From the NCBI RefSeq assembly GCF_009870125.1, contig NC_046683.1, positions 9,734,001 to 9,798,000 of the forward strand: a DNA stretch of 64,000 nucleotides, read 5' to 3'. How positions within the stretch are numbered: the stretch's first letter is position 1; the number at the start of each line of letters is the position of its first letter. The notes beneath the pieces are model-generated. The model searched no databases, had not been told where the DNA came from, and saw only the letters and a list, made by a program, of their open reading frames with translations. Of the stretch, positions 34,149-46,510 are shown one piece after another. Position numbers and translations under genes: made by a program. The DNA comes from Drosophila pseudoobscura (Eukaryota; Arthropoda; Insecta; Diptera; Drosophilidae).

Positions 34149-36246
34149 ATGGCAACACCCAAAGGGAGGGACAGGGATACGGAGTACATGGCAACGCCGA
34201 CAGGAATAACGAGTGTGGGCGTGGGTGTGGGTGTTCGCCGACCCACTGCCCGGGCCACTGCTGGCATCCAGCGACGGCGAGTGGTCAAAAAGCACATCCA
34301 ACAGAAGTACATGCTCTGCGGCTTTGCCATCCACGTAAATCGCATTAAAATCTCGTCTCTTTATCTTTCAGTCTCCATTTTAATGTCTCTCCTTCTCACT
34401 CTCTCTTGCAGGCCTTTCTGGCAACGCCCGCATACCTGTATGGCAACGTTGTGGAGTCGGACAAGGATCTGGTACTGCGTATATGGCCCGCGATCGTCTA
34501 CCAGGCCACGGGCGAGCTCTGCCGCTCGATCATGGAGCATCTGGACACAGAGTATGGTGGTCGCTCCAGGGAGACGACACAGTACCGGAGAGTTTTCCTG
34601 CTGGCCACCCTCATCGCCTGCCTGTCGCTGATGGTCAGCGGCATACTGTTCTCCTCTGCCTGGATAGTGGTCACCACCACCACGCAGGCGGTGGCCATAG
34701 TCTTCTATGGATGCTTTGCAGGCATTGGCTCCAGCCTGTATCTGTGGAAGACCCATGTCATACTGGAGGCAGTGCGTCCGCGGGAGGACAAATACGTGCG
34801 CAAAACGATTCACCTGTGCGGCGAGGCCTTTTGCCAACTCTTCCTCTCGTTCGTCTTTACCAGCCTGCGCACCCTCTATGGCACCGCCCAGTCCATCGTC
34901 CTGATGTCCGCCCTGCTGGTGAACCTCATCCCCCTCAGCCTGATCATCACCAAGCACCGGGAGGATGCTTTCACAACCAAACGAATATCGGTGATCAAGG
35001 CGGAGACGGGGTTTGCCGCCCTGCCGCTGCGAGCGGCGTTGGCCGCCAACCTGGTGGCCGACCAGATGGACGGCCTGGAGACGCTCTCCTGGCGAAATCC
35101 GGCCACCGAGATGGTCGCCATGGTGGGGGGGCCCACGCCCGGGGCCGCTGTGGTGGCCGCCGCCGTCGTCGACACGCATAGCAACTATATGCTGGCCACG
35201 GACGAGGCGTATGTCACGTACGTGAATCCCAATGGCGTTGAAATCATGGAGATCATACCCGAGGAGGATGAGACGGTGTCCATGATGCGCTCCAGCAATG
35301 CCACCATCGACAACTATGGGATGTCCGTGTCCCAGATGTCACACAAGTCCCTCTCCAACGGCCGCCTCTATCCGCCGCAGTCTCCGCTCAATCCCCACCC
35401 GGGCACGGGCACGGGCAACTCCTCTCCGCTGCCACCAAATCATGCCAATTTGGTGAGTCGTCGGACATGTCCGCCCCTGCTAGTGCATTGCTAATGCTCC
35501 CCTATTGCTCTGTAACCCCGAACAGCATCGAATTCGTCGAATGTCGCGGGCTGTGACCTCGCACCTGTGGTGGAATCTGCTGGACAAGATCGCCATGCCG
35601 CTGCAGCAGGCGCTGCTCGTGCCGCAGCTGTATGCCACCACACTGCTCCTGTCCGCCGACATCTTCAGCTATGTGATGTGCCTGACCGTGTTGCCTGGAC
35701 TGGCGGTGTCCCATCATGCGCTCAAGAATGCCGAAATTCCATTCTTGTTCTCGCTGCTGGCCTTCCCCTGGATGTGCTTCTCGCTGATGACGCCGCGCTT
35801 CGGGACGAGCCTCTACAAGCACAAGCTCCAGTGGCACACCATGGGTAGCATCTGCAAATGCCTGGCCCTGACCTGTGAGTGCCTGTGAACCCTAACCTGA
35901 AAACAAGCCCCTTACCCCTTACACCTTCCCACCCACAGTCATCAGCTTTTCCACGTCCAAGCTGCTGCTGAGCGTCTCGGCTGTACTGCTAGGCTTTGGC
36001 CAGGTGGTCACCGCCTTTCTGCAGGAGCTTGTCTTCCAGATGGGGATGACGCGGGCCAATTGGACCGCCATCCGGCGGCCAGTGCACTTCACCAACGGCC
36101 TACTGATCCTCGTCTGGGGCGCTCTGGCCCACTGGGTGGTCGTGCGGTATTCCTTCCAGGCCACAGTGGGCCTCGCCGGGGCCCTCTATGGTGCCACAAC
36201 GCTGCTCTGGAACTTTCTTTTCTTCTGCTGCCAGGGCAGCGATTAA
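34149..36246 (+). CDS. Divergent SLC16-like (MFS) transporter
   Basis: Four exons (34149-34334, 34412-35452, 35526-35874, 35939-36246) with GT-AG introns and matching phases 0, 0 and 1 give 627 residues. The chosen start is the first in-frame ATG; one at 34188 is equally possible, and an undetected upstream exon cannot be excluded. Hydrophobic helices lie in two blocks (about residues 55-240 and 425-610) separated by a long polar loop that ends in a Pro/Gly/Ser stretch. The segment VRKTIHLCGEAFCQLF to LIITKHRE aligns by eye with KRRKAAGFSWTITGLG to MIYQPVR of the 4.8-kb transporter (helices 5-6), which is the basis for the SLC16 call. The DGGW signature before helix 1 is missing, so the N-terminus has diverged or is misassigned. 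An AATAAA follows at 36361-36366. Transport function is inferred from fold only. Confidence 0.75.
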
Positions 36247-38510
36247 GTCCGGACCGGTCCGGTCCTCCTCATCCTCCTCCTCCACCTACTTTGCGTCCGT
36301 ATCTCTTGGAGTTTTCGTTGTTCTCGTGCTTTCGGTTGTAGCTCGTTGGTGATATTACAAAATAAAGAAATTAACTAAAGAAAGTTAGCAGGGAGATTGC
36401 AAAAAGACAATGACACGACCACATCATCCCACATATGGGACACAGCGACACCTGTTTTACCGTTGGCATCATTCAATTTGTATGGTCCAGAACATGTGCC
36501 GCGAAACGAGCAACAATGATAATAAACATTTATTGGATATTATAGGGTTGTGGAAATGTTTGTCATTCCAGGCTCTAATGAATGCAGAAACTAGTCAGTC
36601 TCTGTTTAAAAGGTATTTCTACGATATTTTGAAGGTAATTGGTCTTCTTACAGAGTCCATGAATTGGTATCGGGGTCAGGATTTATATACAAGAAACTAA
36701 TCAAATGCATTAATACGTCTAAAACATATCAATTTGAGAAAATGTATTTGTTGATTACGTTTTAAACCAATTTTGAAAACAGCATATTCATTTGAAACTA
36801 TCAAAATAGGATATAAAAATGCCCATACTCCGGTTGACAAAATTGATCAATTGGATGATTATTCTCTTAGGTTTTTTTTTAACTCTTTCGAGTTTTTTTT
36901 AGACAAAATTCAATAGCCGGTCAAAATTGATTCATCAATCGGGAAAAATTATGTGTTCAGGTATGGAAGTCCTAGCTAGCTAGTAATATCAACTCAAAAT
37001 ATTATATTAGGAATATTATTTCCCATCCTTGATGGAGAACGATTAACCCATCGTAGACCAAGCGGGTATTTTAATATCTAAAAATACACTAAAAATAATG
37101 AAAATTGAATCATTGAAAGATAACGTGTTTTTTTTTTAAGTTCACAAGAAAGATGGCATGGATCTACAAAAAGAATTGACAATCAGTAATATTTTCCTCC
37201 ATTTACCTCAAGTCGTTGAAGTGTTTAAATAGATTTCTTAAAAGTTATTATAATTTCTTATCGATATACGGGACGCTTTATTGAGGCACTAAAATGAAGG
37301 CAAAAAAAAGTCAAGTATTCAAAACAAGAAAATTGATTCATTAATCGGAATAAATTATGTGGGCAGGGCTGAATATTCCACGGATTATAACAGACCAGGG
37401 AATATGTATAATAGGAATTGAATTTCGCAGTATATTTAGAGTATATTTTTAAAATGAGACGGTATATTTCTGAGGGTCGGTCACACTGATTTTCTTGCCA
37501 CCATGTCTAGCTCACACACCATGCAAATTTTATGCTTTTCATAGTATTTTCTAGTACTTTCCAGTATATTTTAAGACGCGTTATGGACTCACCACTCTTG
37601 TCCAATGTAGCAATGTAGAAACCGTGTAGAAATTTCGCTCAGAGCCATGTCACAGGCCACATCGAATAGTAATTCATGATCAGCATCGAATTCCTGATCG
37701 TTTGCGATCAAAATCTCAATTTTTTCAATAATTTCTGAAAAAATGCGGATAACGGAGGCCAAAATATTTTTGAAACGTACACATTTCCCCTTCAGGCGTT
37801 ACCTTTGGTAATTACATGCCAATGTAGTTAATATGTAACAAATGTATAGTTAGCGCGTAGTTAGCATGCAAGAACATTAATTTAATGGAAATTGTTGTTG
37901 ACTGGTTTTTCGTAAAACTTATTTTAGAAGCAATGCAATACAGATGAGAACCTAAATTGAACCAGTCTTGTAGGAAATTTATTTAATAATAAGGTAAAAT
38001 TATGCGTTCACACATGAGGGTGAACTAGTTAACTAGTAATATTCAACCGAACACAAAAATCGAGAAATGTGATGGATTTATGAATACAAATAATTTGTCA
38101 GTATATTTTCGGTATGTTTTGGAACTGTGACGTATGTCGGTATACTTCTGAACGTCCACCTAAAAGCAAGCGATGTGAGAAAGGAGAAAAAATTAGTTAG
38201 ACAGAAATTCGAGTTTCAAGTGTGTTTTAATTTTTAAACAATTTTTCAAGCGGTAAGTAAACAACGCACCACACAAAAACCGAGAAAACAGTGGGGGGGA
38301 AGGAAACAATGTTAAGAGCGGCGGCGAACGTTGGTATGCGCGAAAAGCGGGAAGCCAGAAAGGCGTCTGGAAGTCGGGGGTAAAAAACAAACTTGCAGCC
38401 GGCATGCACTGCACACAAATTTTTTGTTGTCTCTCATTTGGCATTAAACAAGGCAAGGGTTTTCGGATGCGTGGCTGAAAAGAATTTTTGTACATAATAG
38501 CACGAGTAAA
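36247..38510. other. AT-rich intergenic DNA before the SUMO protease gene
   Basis: About 2.2 kb of AT-rich DNA. From 36905 to 38165 it is made of three partial copies of the dispersed promoter-linked repeat listed next. No coding exon is supported. 38166-38510 is probably the leader of the Ulp1-type gene. Confidence 0.5.
36905..38165 (+). repeat. Dispersed promoter-linked repeat, three partial copies upstream of Ulp1
   Basis: Part A (AAAATTGATTCATCAATCGG, then AATTATGTG, then TAGTAATAT) occurs at about 36915-37000, 37325-37400 and 37960-38070. Part B (GAAAGATAACGTGTT, then AAGATGGCATGGATCTAC) is at about 37060-37205. Part C (runs of GTATATTT, then GAGACGGTATATTTCTGAGG, then GGTCACACTG at 37479-37488) is at about 37425-37490, with a degenerate copy at about 38098-38160. 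The same parts in the same order precede PGAP2, baf and TMEM185. GGTCACACTG is the fly core-promoter Motif 1 bound by M1BP. Confidence 0.7.
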
Positions 38511-41500
38511 ATGTCAATTTTTTCTGATCACTTGCAGAATTTGTGTGCAGGTGAAAACCAAAACGACACCCGTATGTCGCATAATCCCGAGGACTTCGGG
38601 CAATCAGAAAACGCGCAAAACGATTTTCTTAGCAATGGATCCGCCGAAAATTGCTATGAATCGAACTCCACGCCGACCCTAGTTGTGGTAGACATCGGCA
38701 CCATACAGGAGGCGGGGAACAAAGACAATCCCGATGCTCATGAAAATTGTAATGGGAACGGCAATGAGCCACTATATACACAAATACACGCAGAACAACA
38801 CTTTGGCATACAAATAAAGCCAGAACCACAACCACAGCCAGAGAAACAGCAGCAGCAGCAGCAGCTGGCGCCCGAACACACTCATCCGAATCCGCATCCA
38901 AGTGATCCATGTGAGCTGGTACCGACTGGTCTTGGTGCTTTCGAGATATCTGGCAACGCTGCACCACCAGACCTTTCTGAAGAACGTCAAACAGAAAAAC
39001 CGCAGAAACCCGATAATATCGTAAAACTGAACGACGACAACGAGCAGCAGCAGGAGCCCGAACGTCCGCATCCGATTGATCCGATTGTGGGGGTATCTGG
39101 CACCGGTATAGAAGACTCGCAGACAGAGGGACAACAGAAACCCGACAACATCCAACCGGAAATAACATTGAACAACAACGATCCGCAGAAGCCTGCAACT
39201 ATCTCGGAGGACAGTACTGCGCCCTCGATTGTGGTTATTGAAATAGTCGATGAGCAGGACCTGCTGTTAGATTCAAACCGTGTATCTCCCGATTATACAC
39301 GTATAAATAAAGTGCGCGAGTGGCTCAGCGAAGAAGAAAGACAAGACCTCGAAGAATCAGAGGAAGAGATCGACCTGGAATTGCAGGTATTGAAATATCC
39401 CTTAACACCCTCTTACGTAGCCGAAACTGGGCGAAAGGAGAGGCTTCCGACCGAGGAACACTTCGCAGCGGAAAAAGGAGCGGGTGTGGCGCCCAAACGA
39501 AAGAAGCAGGAGGAAGAGGAACTGCTGCCGTGCAAGAAAATTAGCAAGTATCGTTCCTGGCTGGAGTGCGGGAGCAAGGATTCTTTTCCAAATCTTTCCA
39601 ACCCATTAAACAAGGACTGGCCCCAACAGAATAACGTCTCATCCACGCCTGAGAGAGAGGAGGAAGGAGACGAGGAGCACGAGGTGCTTAAACCGAACGA
39701 CTGTGCTTCCACCGCACCGCCCAAAGACATATCATCCCAGTCCCACTCCAAGGAAGAAGAGTTCCAATATATCTCTGATACAGAGACAGAGTTAAGGTCA
39801 GACGAATCCGAGATCCAGGAAATTACCGAGTCAGACGAAGAAAGGGTCCAAGCGGGTTTTTCCCCGCCTTTATCTCTGGCAGGGGATTCGGAGACGAATC
39901 AAGAGGACGCGACTTCGTCGTTGTCCAATGAGGAATATCCTTCGGCAAACATCGACGCACTAATCCCTGTAATAGGCGACGAGAAAAAGGCGACTCAGTT
40001 GTGGGACTCAGAGAAATATCCCTCGGCAGGCACGCACGCCGAGCAGGAGGCTCCCGTGTATCTCACGCTTGAGCCGGCAAAAGAGCTGCAGTCCCAAGAG
40101 ATTGCCGCTGAAGAAGAACAAAGAAAAAGCGACGAGAAGAAGGCGACTCAGTTGTGGGACCCAGAGAAATATCCCTCGGCAGGCACGCACGCCGAGCAGG
40201 AGGCTCCCGTGTATCTCACGCTTGTGCCGGCAAAAGAGCTGCAGTCCCAAGAGATTGCCGCTGAAGAAGAACAAAGAAGAAGCGACGAGAAGAAGGCGAC
40301 TCAGTTGTGGGACCCAGAGAAATATCCCTCGGCAGGCATACACGCCGAGCAGGAGGCTCTCTTGTATCTCACGCTTGTGCCGGCAAAAGAGCTGCAGTCG
40401 CAAGAGATTGCCGCTGAAGAAGAACAAAGAAGAAGCGACGAGAAGAAGGCGACTCAGTTGTGGGACCCAGAGAAATATCCCTCGGCAGGCACACACGCCG
40501 AGCAGGAGGCTCCCGTGTATCTCACGCCTGAGCCGGCAAAAGAGCTGCAGTCGCAAGAGATTGCCGCTGAAGAAGAACAAAGAAGCGACGAGAAGAAGGC
40601 GACACAGTTGTGGGACCCAGAGAAATATCCCTCGGCAGGCACGCACGCCGAGCAGGAGGCTCCCGTGTATCTCACGCTTGAGCCGGCAAAAGAGCTGCAG
40701 TCGCAAGAGATTGCCGCTGAAGAAGAACAAAGAAGCGACGAGAAGAAGGCGACACAGTTGTGGGACCCAGAGAAATATCCCTCGGCAGGCACGCACGCCG
40801 AGCAGGAGGCTCCCGTGTATCTCACGCTTGAGCCGGCAAAAGAGCTGCAGTCGCAAGAGATTGCCGCTGAAGAAGAACAAAGAAGCGACGAGAAGAAGGC
40901 GACACAGTTGTGGGACCCAGAGAAATATCCCTCGGCAGGCACGCACGCCGAGCAGGAGGCTCCCGTGTATCTCACGCTTGTGCCGGCAAAAGAGCTGCAG
41001 TCCCAAGAGATTGCCGCTGAAGAAGAACAAAGAAGAAGCGACGAGAAGAAGGCGACTCAGTTGTGGGACCCAGAGAAATATCCCTCGGCAGGCATACACG
41101 CCGAGCAGGAGGCTCCCTTGTATCTCACGCTTGTGCCGGCAAAAGAGCTGCAGTCGCAAGAGATTGCCGCTGAAGAAGAACAAAGAAGAAGCGACGAGAA
41201 GAAGGCGACTCAGTTGTGGGACCCAGAGAAATATCCCTCGGCAGGCACACACGCCGAGCAGGAGGCTCCCGTGTATCTCACGCCTGAGCCGGCAAAAGAG
41301 CTGCAGTCGCAAGAGATTGCCGCTGAAGAAGAACAAAGAAGAAGCGACGAGAAGAAGGCGACTCAGTTGTGGGACCCAGAGAAATATCCCTCGGCAGGCA
41401 TACACGCCGAGCAGGAGGCTCCCTTGTATCTCACGCTTGTGCCGGCAAAAGAGCTGCAGTCGCAAGAGATTGCCGCTGAAGAAGAACAAAGAAGAAGCGA

Positions 41501-44500
41501 CGAGAAGAAGGCGACTCAGTTGTGGGACCCAGAGAAATATCCCTCGGCAGGCACACACGCCGAGCAGGAGGCTCCCGTGTATCTCACGCCTGAGCCGGCA
41601 AAAGAGCTGCAGTCGCAAGAGATTGCCGCTGAAGAAGAACAAACAAGAAGCGAGCTACCACACGAGACTGGATCGAGCGGCGCGTGCGAGACAATATACG
41701 AGCACCTGGATACTGAAGGCGCTTACCACATTATACACACGCTTAAAAAGCCAGCAGAGGACCTGCATTTTCAAGAGATTGACGTTGAACAGAATTTACA
41801 CTCCTACCAGTCAACGGCTGGAGAAGAGGAGGCATTCAAACAGATCCTAGAGACCTACCAGCCAACGGCTGGAGAAGAAGTTGAGCAGCAGAGCATCCCA
41901 ACCGAGGCTCAGCAGCAGAGTCATCCCCCAATCGAACAGCAGCTGCCAGAGGCCGTGTCTGTATTAAATTTGCGGACAGAGGCGGCACTGTCATTGCTTC
42001 TTCCTAAAGAGGCACTTGCCGGCCCCGCAGATCTCGTGGAATCGCCACAGCCTGGTCCTTACCCAGCCATCGAAGCTTTTGTGGAATCACCACAGCCTGA
42101 CCCTCACCCAGCCATTGATGCCGTTGAGAAGGACACAAAAGAAACCCAAACTGATTTTGACGAAGGCAATTTTGAGGTTCCAGATCCACAACAAGAACAG
42201 AAGCGCCTCATCGTTGAGAACCTTTACCTGGCTCTCCATCACATTGCAACGACAATCAATCGGATTGTAGAGACTCCCACCGTCGACAACCTGATCGACA
42301 TTGCCATCAGCAAGGACAGAGTATTTGAGCTGTGGAAGAGGCTGCTGGTGGAGTCGGAGCACGAACTGTCCCCCGACGATTTGCCCCCATTGATAGCCTT
42401 GCACGAGGACACTTCTTTCGCCAAGAAACTTGAAAGCGATTCGATGGGCTTGGAGTTCTTAAACAAACTACGTAACCTCTTCAGCTGGACACATGCGAAA
42501 GATGAAACTGCCACTGAAGTAGCCGGAACCGGCGACGTAATAGACACCACACAGAATCTTCGGTAAGTAAAGAGAGAATATATTATATATAGAGAATATA
42601 TTATATATCTGTGTATACCAAACCTACATTTATAACATATACATACAATGTGCTGTCTGTTCATCCAAGCAGCAGCGAAGAGCGTCGCGTGGCAGCCGGC
42701 ACCGGCGACGGAACTGACACTCCAGCACCACATTTCTACAATACTTCCAGGAAGCGTTTGTAAGTATTTTAATTGATTCTCCTTAATAACGTTAACCTAG
42801 TATTTATACTCATTTGCTTTGCTTTGTATTAGTTGTAGTACCGAAAAACCAGAGTGCTCATTTTTCAAGTACCGCCGTGTGGACAGCACATTTCCCCGTT
42901 ACATTACGAATCCGATTGCCGAGGACATGCCCACCACCACCGCGTCCATGGCAGAACAGAACCCAGGGCCCGTGTCCCGTTTGCAGATCCCCTCGTCGGG
43001 CAACAAGCGTCTGTCAATATTCAATGAACCGCGCAGCGCACAGCAGATCATCCGCTATCAAGGCCTCAGCAGCACCCACATTGACTTGTCAGACGATGAT
43101 GAGTCGCCAGTCAATGGCTCCATCTTCCAGTCGTTCGGCCGTGGACGTACCACTGCCTCCTCAACCGATTGGCTGCTAAATGGTCAGTCCTCGTCCCAGG
43201 GTAATGGTTCTGCTCATCCTTCATCGATTGTACGCCGCACGTATGCGGATGCAGTGCGCCTGGGCCAGGGTGGCAGTGGCTTCATCGAGCATGTACAGCC
43301 CGGCATGAATGGGCATCAGCATCACCCTCATGCCGGGCGCGGATCCCAGAACGACAGTCTGCTCATTCACGAGGAACGTCGCTCGGAGCGCGAGCAGTAT
43401 AATAATCTTCTCCAAAACGTAGCCTACAATGAACTCCGATCAAACCAATCCAGTCGGGCAAACCCGCCGCCGCTTTTGCCGATCATGAACTGGCACTCCA
43501 TGCCCAAGAAGAACACAGAAGGCTCCAGCTTCCAGACGCGACTAGATCGATCCGAGTACTCAAAACTGTTGGAAATCGCCAAGCAGACGGCCAAGACACA
43601 GCGCCCAAAGTCGCAGACACCAGCACCACCGCCGCCACCACCGATGCTGCGCACGACGGTCTGTGAAGTAAATTCTAGTGACAGCAACTCTGGAAGCGGC
43701 AGTCCGCCGCCCTCTCAAACCACGGAAGCTGCTGCGCAGCCCGTCATAATCGATCTGGACGATAGCTCCAGCGAGCAGAAACAGTAAGTGGAGGAGAAAG
43801 AGAGAGTTCTTGAGTAATTTATGAGTATGTTTTCCTTCCTTAGGGCTACGAAAAGCGAAACTGAGTATCAGAAGCGAATCCAGGCAATGCAGAAGCGCTT
43901 CAGCGAAAGCATATTCTTCCGCGATGATTACGAGCAGACGTTCAGACAGCGCGAGCAGCGCCAACGCGCTGAAGCCGACCATAAGCGTCAGCTGGCTTGC
44001 ATCGAGTACGTATATCTATCCGTATCCATTTAAGCTATCAATTTAATGTCTTTTAATGTGTTGTCAGGGCCGAAAAGGTAACCGAAGAGCGTCGCCGTCT
44101 GGAGAGTTCATTCCGCTGGACCATCTTGAAATGCCACATGGGATGCGTGCCCTTATTGATGGACTTCGGTGCGAAAGAGGAAGACGAAAAGGAAATTGAG
44201 TTTATTCCAATCACTGATGAGCAGTTGCAGAAGGTGCAACACATAGTGACAGGCCCAGATAATGCTGTAAGCGATGCCATCTATAATATATCTATATACA
44301 GATTTCTGATTCGAATATGATCACTGTCTCGCTCTATTCCATGCGATATTACCTCATCCTTCTAATGCATGTGTCTGTCCTGTTCTTATCTGTTTGCAGC
44401 CTGTTATCAACAAATATGGACTTACAATCACTAAAAAGGATATTCGCACACTGACCGGCCTCTTTTGGCTGAACGACGAAGTGATCAATTTCTATATGAA

Positions 44501-45014
44501 TCTGCTCACCGAACGTTCGCAGCAGAAGAAGGGCATTCTGCCCAGTGTCTACGGCATGAACACATTCTTTCTGCCACGCCTCATCAAGGTTGGGTTCGAT
44601 GGTGTCAAGCGCTGGACGCGTAAGATTGATGTGCTGAGCAACGACATCATTCCAGTGCCTGTGCACTGCAATGGTATGCATTGGTGCATGGCCATCATAC
44701 ACTTAAAAAACAAGACCATATTCTACTACGATTCGCTTGGAAAGCCGAATCACATCGCCCTGGATGCCCTCAAGAACTACATTATGGCCGAGTCGCTAGA
44801 CAAGCGCAATGAGCCATACGACATGAGCGGCTTTAAGATCGAAAATGTGTTGAATGGGCCGCAACAAACGAACGGATCAGACTGCGGTGTGTTTAGCTGT
44901 ATGACAGCCGAATATATAACTCGGGGAAAGCCGCTGACGTTTAATCAGGAGCACATGAGATATTTTCGTAACAAAATGATACTGGAGATTGTTCATGGGC
45001 AGCTGTGGAAATAG
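38511..45014 (+). CDS. Ulp1: Ulp1/SENP-type SUMO protease with a long repetitive N-terminus
   Basis: Six exons (38511-42562, 42673-42759, 42833-43783, 43844-44005, 44068-44266, 44400-45014) with consistent phases give about 2021 residues. The C-terminal part is a C48 cysteine protease: LFWLNDEVINFYMNLL, then catalytic His about 1911 (GMHWCMAI), Asp about 1928 (YYDSLG), the oxyanion Gln about 1973 and Cys about 1979 (GPQQTNGSDCGVFSC). Known role: maturing SUMO and removing it from targets, often at nuclear pores. The first exon encodes a low-complexity acidic region with 11 tandem units of 50-51 residues (39978-about 41650; DEKKATQLWDPEKYPSAG, then HAEQEAPVYLT, AKELQSQEIAAEEEQ). Exon 2 has three possible acceptors three bases apart. 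The start is the first ATG of the long frame. AATAAA lies at 45081-45086. Ulp1 orthology is my reading; the fly genome has other Ulp-like genes. Confidence 0.9.
39978..41650 (+). repeat. Coding tandem repeat, 11 units of 150/153 bp
   Basis: Eleven near-identical units inside the first exon of the SUMO protease gene. Eight have 51 codons and three have 50 (EQRRS against EQRS before the next DEKK). Units 8-9 and 10-11 repeat the pair IHAEQEAPLYLTLVP / THAEQEAPVYLTPEP, and units 3-4 resemble it, so part of the array grew as two-unit blocks. The period is divisible by three, so the opposite strand and another + frame also stay open across it. Confidence 0.95.
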
Positions 45015-45659
45015 TACTCGCCAAAAACACACACTACAGTCTACACCCTTATGGAATTAAGCAATACAAAAGAAATAGTAAATAAAATTAGGAATATAAC
45101 TCTTTTGCAGGAGCGCGTCCCAAACACACACTTGCAAACATAATTTATTGACTTAGTTGTCGAAAAACTACACGAAAGAAACAAATGAAATCATGGGACT
45201 TGAATCCGTCTAAATCGTGGGATCTAGCCACGCACGCAGCCCAATATGCAACCAGAATCCCCATCCGCTCCCATCCCTCAAATGAACAAATACTTCTACA
45301 AGTTACTAAATCTATGGTCCATGAACCAAAGGAAGCTCCACAACATAATTGAACTTGAATACACATTAATTAGTACATTAGATTAGCATGGGGGTTCAAT
45401 ATAAATAAGAAATATAATATGTAACAATAATACACAAATGTATAATATAAACGAGGGGGAACGTTTTGAGTTGCTGCGGACACCGCAACTCTACAGTTAT
45501 AACCGATACTAAGTCAGTATGGCTCTCCTCCGGCAGACGCCGCTTATATTAAACGACATGACAAAGAGTGCGTGCGAGAGAGACTTTCTGTCAGTCTGAG
45601 CGTGACGTCGGGCGCTGCGTTGCCAGTGCAAATTGATTTGTTCCTTTTGGCTATAAAAA

Positions 45660-46178
45660 TTATCTGATCTGATCCAGATTCAGCAATCTGCTAGATATGG
45701 TGGTTATCTATGATTCTGCGTTTTTAGTTTTCTCGAATGTGCAATATTGTGGATGCAACAGATTTGCGTCCTTTGTGGGGGCGGAAGGGGGTGGGGCGAA
45801 ATTCTGAGATATACGTTTTATAGTGTTACTCTAGCCTTAATACTCTCTGAGATTTGTGGATGCCCCAGATTTTCATCCTTTGCGGTGGCGAAATTTGGAC
45901 ACGAAACGGTCAAGGTCCGATATCACAGGAGTGTGGATACCAAATTTGGTTGCTCTGGCTCTTATAGGTTCTGAGACCCTTGAACTCATATTTTGCAATT
46001 GGCAAAACCGACCATGAAACCTGTGTGTTAGAGAGAGACAGAGCGAGAAAGAATGAAATTGATCAAGAATATATATACTTTATGGGGTCGGAAACGATTC
46101 CTTCTGGAAGTTACACACATCCACTTTCACCATAAATCTAATATACCCCAATACTCATTTTGAGTATCGGGTATAATT
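45660..46178 (+). mobile_element. DINE-1/SGM-like non-autonomous Helitron remnant
   Basis: The 3' part has the arrangement I know from DINE-1 (INE-1) type elements: GATCAAGAATATATATACTT, then TGGGGTCGGAAACGATTCCT, then AATCTAATATACCCCAATAC and a terminal stem (ATACTCATTTTGAGTAT) ending near GGGTATAATT. There is no coding frame. The upstream boundary is uncertain. The family assignment rests on remembered consensus sequences. Confidence 0.5.
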
Positions 46179-46224
46179 ATTTAAATAAAAATCTTTAATA
46201 CGTGACTTCGATTCATTTTCGCAG

Positions 46225-46510
46225 ACATTTTAATATTCCACTGAAAATAATGAAAATTGAATAATTTTAGCGCAGTGGTGAAAGATAACGTGTTCTTTTA
46301 AGTTCAGAGGAAAGATGGCATGGATCTACAAAAAGAATTTACAATCAGTAATATTTTCTGCCGTTTGCCGAGGGGGCTTAGCTGCGCTAAGTTCGTTTGT
46401 TCATCGGTATATTTACGGTATATTTTGAAATAAATATATCTGAAATATGTATATTTCTTAGGGTCGAACGGTATATTGCATCGATAAAGCCACGGTCACA
46501 CTGTCCGCAA
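46225..46510 (+). promoter_or_regulatory. Dispersed promoter-linked repeat upstream of PGAP2
   Basis: Part B at about 46225-46365 (GGTGAAAGATAACGTGTT, then AAAGATGGCATGGATCTACA) is close to the copy at 37060-37205. Part C follows (TCGGTATATTTACGGTATAT, then CGAACGGTATATTGCATCGATA, then GGTCACACTG at 46494-46503). The PGAP2 ATG lies about 255 bp downstream, so this is probably its core promoter (Motif 1 plus a DRE-like ATCGATA). Confidence 0.7.

Noticed and set aside
40008-41642. Long open frames on the opposite strand and in a second + frame across the SUMO protease repeat
   Set aside because: They exist because the unit length is divisible by three; the peptides are low-quality repeats, and the sense frame continues into a recognisable protease.
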